Under the pieces are notes generated by a model. That model was not told where the DNA came from, searched no databases, and saw only the letters and a program-made list of their open reading frames with translations. Shown here one piece after another: positions 56,800 through 64,000 of a stretch of 64,000 nt of DNA. Made by a program: the position numbers and the translations under genes. The stretch comes from Bufo bufo (taxonomy: Eukaryota > Chordata > Amphibia > Anura > Bufonidae). Numbering within the stretch: position 1 is the first letter of the stretch; each line of letters begins with the position of its first letter. Location of the stretch: positions 406,204,565 to 406,268,564 of the forward strand of contig NC_053392.1 in assembly GCF_905171765.1 (NCBI RefSeq), read 5' to 3'.

Positions 56800-57130
56800 G
56801 TACAGAGCCATGGTAGCCCCAAGAGGAGAGGATGAAGAATCAAGAACAAAATTTCTTCTGTATTAAGAGCTCCTACCTGTAGTTTCACATGTTCAGTAGT
56901 AAATTGTACGGACTCAGATAGAGCCCTTCCATCGACAGATGACACCATCAATGGTACTCTGCAGGTGTCGGACTGAAATACGATATCAATCCACTATGGC
57001 TTGCTGCAGGAAGTTTCCTGCCGATCCGGAATCCAGAAGAGCCGTCTGCGTGAACCGATTATCTCCAAACTACAAAGTTGCCTGCAGAGTCAGGGGTGGA
57101 GAGGACTTTCTTCACCTAGGGCCACCTCTC
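56800..57130 (-). pseudogene. Gypsy 3 protease remnant
   Basis: LLDSGSAGNFLQQAIVD is readable at about 57050-57000, the aspartic protease active site followed by the usual hydrophobic turn; flanking frames are shifted. Confidence 0.7.
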
Positions 57131-57139
57131 CAATGGACA

Positions 57140-58618
57140 CTAGGCTCGGGAGTTTCCTGCCTTCAGGGGACAAGCACTAGGCACATTATCAGAACCACCA
57201 CAATAGAAACAAAGTCCTTTGGCACAGCGGTGATTATGTTCCTGTTCAGTCAGTCTAACTCGTTCGACCTGCATGGGCTCAGGAACTGCAGACAACATGG
57301 AAGGCAGATGGTTAGGAGCTTGCTGAAAAGAAGACGTCAGGCGAAAAGTTCTCCTCTCACGTGCCACTTCTCTGGCACGTTCCTGGAACCGTAAATCAAT
57401 TCAAGTAGTCAGGGAGATGAGGTCATCCAAGGTGGAAGGAACATCCCGTCCGACCAGCTCGTCTTTAATTCTCCCACAGAGGCCCTCCCAAAAGGTAGCC
57501 ACAAGTACCTCATTATTCCAGCCAAGTTCAGAGGCTAACGTACAGAACTGGACTGCATACCGGCCCACGGATTGGTTCCCTTGATGCAACCGCAGTAGAG
57601 AGGATGTGGCTGAGGTGGTGCGTCCGGGATCGTTGAACACCCTGCAGAAGGCTTCTAGGAAAGCCTGAAGATTCATTATGACTGGCTCGTTCCTCTCCCA
57701 GAGAGGATTGATCCAGGCCAGTGCCTCCCCAGTAATGTGTGACATAAGAAAAGCCACTTTGGCTCGGTCTGAGGCAAATTGGTGAGGCAAGAGTTCAAAA
57801 TTAAAGGTGCATTGATTTATGAACCCCCAGCACTGCTTAGGATCACCAATAAAGCGTGGAGGAGCTGAGAAACGAGGTCCAGATCCTGATACGTAGGAAG
57901 ATGGTGAAGCGGGAGCCAAATTAAACGGGACAGATGAGCCCGATGACACTGGATTAGCAGATGTCAGGTCATTTAGACGCATATTCACATTACGTAAATA
58001 GGACAGTATTTACATAGAAACATAGAAACATAGAATGTGTCGGCAGATAAGAACCATTTGGCCCATCTAGTCTGCCCAATATACTAAATACTATGGATAG
58101 CCCCTGGCCCTATCTTATATGAAGGATGGCCTTATGCCTATCCCATGCATGCTTAAACTCCTCCACTGTATTTGCAGCTGCCACTTCTGCAGGAAGGCTA
58201 TTCCATGCATCCACTACTCTCTCAGTAAAGTAATACTTCCTGATATTACTTTTAAACCTTTGCCCCTGTAATTTAAAACTATGTCCTCTTGTAGCAGTTT
58301 TTCTTCTTTTAAATTTTCTTTCCTCTTTTACCTTGTTGATTCCCTTTATGTATTTAAAAGTTTCTATCATATCCCCTCTGTCTCGTCTTTCTTCCAAGCT
58401 ATACATGTTAAGGTCCTTTAATCTTTCCTGGTAAGTTTTATCCTGCAATCCATGTACCAGTTTAGTAGCTCTTCTCTGAACTCTCTCCAAAGTATCAATA
58501 TCCTTCTGGAGATATGGTCTCCAGTACCCTCCAGTATTTGATCCTGCCTCTCACACTGTTGGGCCAACTCCTGGTGTAACTCGGGAAGACTGGGAGGGTT
58601 TGGATCAGTGGGGTGCAT
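57140..58618 (-). pseudogene. gag: Gypsy 3 gag, interrupted by a LINE
   Basis: Starts at 58618 (MHPTDPNPPSLPELHQELAQ), only 13 bp from the 5-prime LTR. After the LINE insert it continues from about 58010 as LRNVNMRLNDL, then FSAPPRFIGDPKQCWGFINQ, WINPLWERNEPVIMN, VGRYAVQFCTLASELGWNNE and FWEGLCGRIKDELVG, the gag capsid core. The zinc knuckle at 57190 reads CFYCGGSDNVPSAC; the His of the CCHC set is replaced. Function: particle assembly. Confidence 0.87.
58012..58543 (-). mobile_element. 5-prime truncated CR1/L2-like LINE in Gypsy 3 gag
   Basis: On the minus strand 58490-58110 gives a nearly intact C-terminal piece of ORF2: MERVQRRATKLVHGLQDKTY, RRDRGDMIETFKYIKG, RGHSFKLQGQRFKSNIRKYY and VVDAWNSLPAEVAAANTVEE. 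The 3-prime tail is the repeated acatagaa at 58012-58035. An 8-bp duplication cagtattt lies at 58004-58011 and after 58543. It has kept its frame, so it is young. Confidence 0.85.
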
Positions 58619-58631
58619 GGCCTGCGCAAAC

Positions 58632-59629
58632 TGTTAAGCAAGCGGGTGTGGACCCACTGCGCCACTGACTGGGCATACTCTAGAGGGGCGTAACTAAGCC
58701 ACTACCTTGTCTTCACTAGAGCCTGTGATGGTGAGGATAGGCTTGGGCCGTTAGGGTAGTTGCTAGGGGCTACTCCAGAACAGTCCCCGAGTCAGTGGCA
58801 GCTGACCAGGGGATCAGAGTACTCGGTGCAAGCACCGAAGGGACTTGCGTGGCCAGGAGGTTCCTTGTCTGAGGTCAGGTGGCAATCAATTGAAATCAGT
58901 AAGCGAAGTCCGAAGTCAGAGGCAGGCGGTAAACAAACAAAGTCCATAAGCGAGATCCGAGGTCAGGGGCAGGTGGCAAACAGGCAAAGTACATAAATGA
59001 AGTCCGAGGTCAGAGGCAGGTAGCAAACAGGCAAAGTCTAGGAGTTCAATAAGCAAGGTTTGGTACACAGGAAAGCAAACAAGAGAGACACCATAGCACT
59101 TGGAGATAGACAAGCTAAAACCATGAGGTTGGCAGGCATCTTTCTGTGGTAGGAAGTGCCTTTAAAGAGGACCTTTCATAAGTTTTTACTTTATAAAAGC
59201 GATACCTCACACTGTAGCCCATGTTTCCTAGATGTCATATCGCAAATTCTTTTCATGATATGCTCCTCCGTTGTGCATATCAGCTTTTCTCAGTGGGCGT
59301 CTCTTCTATCTGGCTGTGGCACTGTCCAATCACAGCGGAGCACGTCACAGCCAGGGAGAAGATGAGCTGTTTTTTCTCAATGGCTGTGACTTGCTCCGCT
59401 GTGATTGGAGAGCGCCACAGCCAGATAGAAGAAACGCCCACACCTATGCAAGCTCAAACACCAGTACCAGTCTCCAGCAGGAAGGAAACTCTGGCATGGA
59501 ACACAGATACCATAGTTAAGCTATCTGTTGCCTGTGCTTGTCAGCACAGCGCATGGTGGCAGGGAAAGAAGTAGACCGGCGCCCTTGCAGAGGAAGCAGC
59601 GCCGGCACCGACCGCTGAGCTAATACACA
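58632..59629 (-). repeat. Gypsy 3 right LTR with insert
   Basis: Three copies of an about 50-bp unit (cgaggtcagaggcaggtagc) at 58910-59040. At 59165-59455 about 290 bp of foreign sequence replaces about 90 bp of LTR: it starts aagaggacctttcataagt and contains a hairpin (gtgggcgtctcttctatct against its complement at 59430). Confidence 0.75.
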
Positions 59630-61469
59630 GTATCCAAAAAGCTCACTTTCAACTGATCATAAGTCATAGTGAATTTCAGTTCAGTACTCCCTTCATTTGA
59701 ATGTCCAAAGAAGGTCATGAAGGACTCGAGTGGCGCCGCCCACACGCAAAGCATATCATCTATAAATCTCTTCCATATCAAAGCATTCTCCTGATAACTC
59801 GGGTCATTGTATATATATGGGCTTACTCGAATGATAACATAAATGCATTTGCGTAGGGCGGGGCCACATTCAAGCCCATCGCGGTCCCATGCCGCTGCAA
59901 ATAAAAGACATCCCCAAATAGAAAGTAGTTCTCAAACAATACCAAATGCAGTAATTTCAACAAAAATTCCTGTTTTAAATCAGTGAAATCTGTAGATCGC
60001 AATAACTTTTTTATAGCCTCTATAGCACCATCATGATTCATGGAGGTATAGAGGCTGACCACATCAATCGTAACCAACCAGCTGTCTTTAGGAACCCTGC
60101 CTAGGTCTTTTATAATTTTAAGAAAATGTAATGTATCCAACAAAAAAGATGTAGTTTTCTTCAATAGTGGTGTCAATACTTTCTCCAAAACTATTGCTAA
60201 AGGTGACAAAATGGAATTTACCGACGCCACTATAGGACGTCCGGGGGAGTTCACAAGAGTTTCATGCACCTTTGGGAGTACATAGAACACCGGAGTTACC
60301 GGTGATTGATTTACCAAAAATTCACTAATTTTATCATCAATTACTCCCAAAGTTGCATAATCGCGGACTACTATTTTATTTTTGATCCGAAATATTGGAT
60401 CATTATCCAGAACCTTGTATGTATCAATACCCACAGTTGGCACATCACCTGCTTAACATAATTTGATCTATCCATAATGACCGACGATCCCCCTTTGTCT
60501 GCTGGCTTAATTAGACTCATCCTCCATCAAGGATTTAATAGCCTGCGTTTCTTGTGACTTTACATTGTATGTCATATGTAACTCTCCTTTATTACTAGAA
60601 TCCATTACCGCTTGTACATCTTTTGTAACAAGTTGTATATAAGTCTCAACCGGGTATAAATTTCATGGTGGCATATATCTACTTTTAACCCTCAAGCCCA
60701 GGTCTGCCAATCTAAAAATGCCAGCATCGGTATCATCATTCACAGTCTCCAAAGTGAGTTTTCAGTCTTAATCTTCTGAAAAACTATTGTAGATCAATAT
60801 CCATCTGGAAACTGTCAAACCACGAGTTAGGACTGAACGATAAACCTTTTTCCAAAGCCTTAGACTGAAAAGTGTTTAATATTTTTGAATACAGGTTAAT
60901 GATCAATGATGGGGTCATACCTGGGAGCGGGTCTGTATACTCAGTGTTGATCCGGTCTCTGCCATGCCGCCGATGTTTGCGGCCCGCCCCAAGCTTCCTC
61001 CTGGTGGATGCCGACCGTTCCCCTGTGACCCCACTGATTCGCTCCCGGAACTTGAGGAGTAGCAGTTTTTTCGTGGTGGTTTTCTGTAACCCGGCCCTAA
61101 ACGCTGTGAGAGATCTTGCCATTTGTAAACCTTATTTAACAGAAAATCCTTGTTATCTCACAAAACTTTAGACCTCTTCTTCTCCTCCACTTCTTTTTTA
61201 TAACCCGCAATGTAATTATTCACTGTTTCCTTTAACTTAGTGAATTCCTCACTATTTAAAGAGTCCTCTAGTTGACGCTCAGTGGTATCCACTTGATCTT
61301 TAATCTCTATGACCGCTTTTTGTAAGCGATCCACAGTGAGAAGTATGAAGCCCAAAGAACACTTGTTTATAATTCTTTCAAAAATCACTGCAGTAAGCTG
61401 TATCTTCTGCGTAGAAGGTTGGATGTAAATGGACCCTCAGGCCTCTCGGAATTCTGTTTAGTTTATAAT
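59630..61469 (-). pseudogene. Penelope-like element, 5-prime part (N-terminus and reverse transcriptase)
   Basis: From 61469: IPRGLRVHLHPTFYAEDTAY, FERIINKCSLGFILLTVDRL and a coiled-coil stretch to YKKEVEEKKRSK, all typical of the N-terminus. 61122-60784 continues with PGMTPSLIINLYSKILNTFQ. RT from about 60520: IKPADKGGSSVIMDRSNYVK, FYVLPKVHETLVNSPGRPIV, motif A WLVTIDVVSLYTSMNH, motif B YLQRHGTAMGLNVAPPYANA, and RFIDDMLCVW near 59740 (FIDD in place of YIDD). It ends at VSFLDT beside Gypsy 3. Frameshifts at about 60440 and 61140 and stops elsewhere. Confidence 0.87.
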
Positions 61470-61559
61470 TAGGGATGAGCAAACTCGAACTGTATAGTTC
61501 GTAAAAAGTCCGGGTTCGGTGTTCGGTGCTTTCTTGGCGCTTTTTGAAAGGCTGCAAAG

Positions 61560-61671
61560 CAGCCAATCAACAAGCGTCATACTACTTGCCCCAAGAGGCC
61601 ATCACAGCCTTGCCTACTATTGGCATGGCTGTGATTGGCCAGTGCAGCATGTGACCCAGCCTCTATATAAG
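61560..61671 (+). promoter_or_regulatory. Promoter of hAT copy B
   Basis: CCAAT box in gcagccaatcaacaag (61559), inverted CCAAT in gtgattggccag (61631) and TATA motif tatataag (61664-61671). The same order and spacing as in copy A. Confidence 0.65.
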
Positions 61672-61929
61672 CTTGGGTCACGTAGCGCTGCATGTCACTC
61701 TGCTGATTCAAGCATAGGGAGAGGTTGCTGCTGCGACGTTAGGGCGAGATTAGGCAGATTAACTCCTCCAAAAGACTTAATTCAGTGATCGATCGCCAGC
61801 TGTGGATCATTGAAGTGCCGATATTGAATTGCTCACTTTTTTTAGGCTGCCCAGAGCGTTTTTATATCACTTTTTTCTGGGGTGATCGGCGGCCATTTTG
61901 TGGCTTGTGGTGCGCCAGCACAAGCTACC

Positions 61930-62310
61930 ACCAAGTGCATTTAACCATCAATAGTATGGTTATTTTTTGCTATATCCTACATCAGGTGCAGGCTGAGCCT
62001 GTGTCACCCAAGTGCATTTAACCATCAACAGTGTGGTTATTTTTTGGCCATATACTACATCAGGTGCAGGCTGAGCCTGTGTCACCCAAGTGCATTTAAC
62101 CATCAACAGTGTGGTTATTTTTTGGCCATATACTACATCAGGTGCAGGCTGAGCCTGTGTCACCCAAGTGCATTTAACCATCAACAGTGTGGTTATTTTT
62201 TGGCCATATACTACATCAGGTGCAGGCTAAGCCTGTGTCACCCAAGTGCATTTAACCATCAATAGTGTGGTTATTTTTTGGCCATATACTACATCAGGGG
62301 CAAGTTGAGC
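61930..62310 (+). repeat. 78-bp tandem repeat in the hAT B leader
   Basis: Nearly identical units of gtgcatttaaccatcaacag, tgtggttattttttggcca, tactacatcaggtgcaggct and gagcctgtgtcaccc, about five copies. Frames across it are artefacts. Confidence 0.92.
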
Positions 62311-62770
62311 CTGTCACCCAGCGCCTAAAAAATAGCCCTGACATTTATATTCCTCCAAATCAGTACTGTTTTAGCTGGTCAAGTTATTTGTAGTGACCGT
62401 AAAAGCACAGTTTTTGTTCTGGGTTAAAAAAGTATTCCCAAATTTGCCATTTTCAAAATTAGTAGTTTCTGCTAGATCAGGCCTACTTTAAATCTATCCC
62501 AAAAAGGGTATATTAGATTCAAGGTGCTGATAGTGTCATTCTGAAAAACTTAACACACACGCTACAGTGCAGATACAAGTCTAATTCTGTGATTAAAGGT
62601 ATACCTGTCACACAGCGCCTAAAAAATAGCCCTGACATTTATATTCCTCCAAATCAGTACTGTTTTAGCTGGTCAAATTATTTGTAGTGACCGTAAAAGC
62701 ACAGTTTTTGTTCTGGGTTGAAAAACTATTCCCAAATTTGCCATTTTCAAAATTGTGGTGAACAGGAACA

Positions 62771-64000
62771 ATGAGGAAAACATCTAGTAAGGGACGCGGA
62801 CGTGGACAGGGTCATGGTGGTGTTAGTGGACCCTCTGGTGCTGGGAGAGGACGTGGCCGTTCTGCCACAGCCACACGTCCTAGTGTACCAACTACCTCAG
62901 GTCCCAGTAGCCGCCAGAATTTACAGGGATATTTGGTGGGGCCCAATGCCGTTCTAAGGATGGTAAGGCCTGAGCAGGTACAGGCATTAGTCAATTGGGT
63001 GGCCGACAGTGCATCCAGCACGTTCACATTATCTCCCACCCAGTCTTCTGCAGAAAGCGCACAGATGGCGCATGAAAACCAAGTCCATCAGTCTGTCACA
63101 TCACCCCATGCATATCAGGGAAACTGTCTGAGCCTCAAGTTATGCAGCAGTCTCTTATGCTGTTTGAAGACTCTGCTGCCAGGGTTTCCCAAGGGCATCC
63201 ACCTAGCCCTTCCCCAGGGGTGGAAGAGATAGAATGCACTAACGCACAACCACTTATGTTTCCTGATGATGAGGACATGGGAATACCACCTCAGCACGTC
63301 TCTGATGATGACGAAAAACGGGTGCCAACTGCTGCGTCTTTCTGCAGTGTGCAGACTGAACAGGAGGTCAGGGATCAAGACTGGGTGGAAGACGATGCAG
63401 GGGACGATGAGGTCCTAGACCCCACATGGAATGAAGGTCGTGCCACTGACTTTCAGAGTTCGGAGGAAGAGGCAGTGGTGAGACCGAGCCAACAGCGTAG
63501 CAAAAGAGGGAGCAGTGGGCAAAATCAGAACACCCGCCGCCAAGAGACTCCGCCTGCTACTGACCGCCGCCATCTGGGACCGAGCACCCCAAAAGCAGCT
63601 TCAAGGAGTTCCCTGGCATGGCACTTCTTCAAACAATGTGCTGACTACAAGACCCGAGTGGTTTGCACGCTGTGCCATCAGAGCCTGAAGCGAGGCATTA
63701 ACGTTCTGAACCTTAGCACAACCTGCATGACCAGGCACCTGCATGCAAAGCATGAACTGCAGTGGAGTAAACACCTTAAAAACAAGGAAGTCACTCAGGC
63801 TCCTCCTGCTACCTCTTCTGCTTCTGCCGCCTCGGCCTCTTCTGCTGCTGCAGCCTCGGCCTCTTCCTCCGCCTCTGGAGGAACGTTGGCACCTGCCACC
63901 CAGCAAACATGGGATGTACCACCAACACCACCACCTGCGTCACCAAGCATCTCAACCATGTCACACGGCAGCGTTCAGCTCTCCATCTCACAAACATTTG
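62771..64000 (+). pseudogene. hAT transposase copy B, N-terminal part with BED finger (one frameshift)
   Basis: ATG at 62771 (MRKTSSKGRGRGQGHGG), a Gly/Arg-rich start, RQNLQGYLVGPNAVLRMVRP, then a single-base shift about 63100-63120. From 63121 the frame is open to the window edge: MQQSLMLFEDSAARVSQG, an acidic region (VEDDAGDDEVLDPTWNEG), and a BED zinc finger at 63600-63780 (SSLAWHFFKQC, VVCTLCHQSL, TRHLHAKHE). A Ser/Ala-rich linker follows (63810-63900). The catalytic core lies outside. One lesion in about 410 codons. Confidence 0.87.

Larger units (their letters stand above)
53601..59629 (-). mobile_element. Gypsy LTR retrotransposon 3
   Basis: Left LTR starts 53601 (tgttatgcaagcgggtatgg) and right LTR starts 58632 (tgttaagcaagcgggtgtgg). 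Order on the minus strand: gag with zinc knuckle, protease, RT, RNase H, integrase. Most of the chromodomain and part of the left LTR are deleted at about 54165. A CR1/L2-like LINE sits in gag, and a fold-back fragment in the right LTR. Older than Gypsy 1: every domain carries frameshifts. Target duplication not certain (gtgag at left, gtatc or cagta at right). Confidence 0.88.
61470..64000 (+). mobile_element. BED-finger hAT transposon copy B (continues beyond the window)
   Basis: Left end tagggatgagcaaactcgaa; the 8 bp before it are tttataat. Promoter region, five 78-bp tandem repeats (61930-62310), two copies of a longer leader block (62320-62480 and 62620-62760, aaaatagccctgacatttat), then the transposase from 62771. 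It is inserted at the 5-prime edge of the Penelope element. The best preserved hAT here. Confidence 0.85.

Noticed and set aside
62044..62265. 73-codon ORF of three identical 26-residue repeats
   Set aside because: A product of the 78-bp tandem unit upstream of the transposase start.
1..64000. Search for tRNA, rRNA or host exons
   Set aside because: No cloverleaf, rRNA-like stretch or unassigned conserved protein frame was seen by eye; small tRNA-derived SINEs could have been missed.

Overview
The window looks like repeat-dense nuclear DNA of a vertebrate with a large genome, most likely a frog or toad. It holds Penelope-like, Ngaro-type tyrosine-recombinase, chromodomain Gypsy, L1-like and CR1/L2-like retroelements, Tc1 and BED-finger hAT DNA transposons, and many fold-back elements. 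Eukaryotic promoter motifs occur and there is no operon structure. The amphibian call rests on recognising the repeat families and is an inference. I found no host protein gene, tRNA or rRNA. Almost every long reading frame is transposon protein, and most are broken by stops or frameshifts.

Layout. 1-1200: a Penelope fragment and a hAT 5-prime end. 1216-2197: a fold-back element with a minisatellite. 2369-13910: one L1-like LINE (minus strand, 16-bp target duplication) that received a Tc1 (2872-3759) in ORF2 and a Gypsy element (8098-13874) in its 5-prime end; the Gypsy gag holds a further 803-bp insert. 14150-20936: a Ngaro-type element with split direct repeats, carrying a 744-bp TTAA-flanked palindrome. 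21843-30417: a BED-hAT transposon (copy A) split by a 4.5-kb non-autonomous hAT composite (23351-27881). 30418-31250: an inverted minisatellite. 31250-34760: a 5-prime truncated Gypsy element with a 401-bp insert carrying a hammerhead-like ribozyme motif. 35230-50070: one repeat family split by about 13.4 kb that contains hAT copy C, its large 75-bp arrays, two Tc1 copies and an L1 tail. 50070-61469: a Penelope element apparently split by a Gypsy element (53601-59629) and also hit by a Tc1 and a hAT-type MITE. 61470-64000: hAT copy B, the best preserved, running off the window.

Interaction. The window is a record of successive insertions, several of which can be ordered by target duplications and interrupted reading frames. 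Retroelement coding is mostly on the minus strand. Three points merit attention: a near-complete hammerhead motif in a small insertion; tandem arrays of unrelated sequence at the same place (between promoter and transposase ORF) in different hAT elements; and TGACGTCA-like motifs in the arms of several otherwise different palindromic elements.
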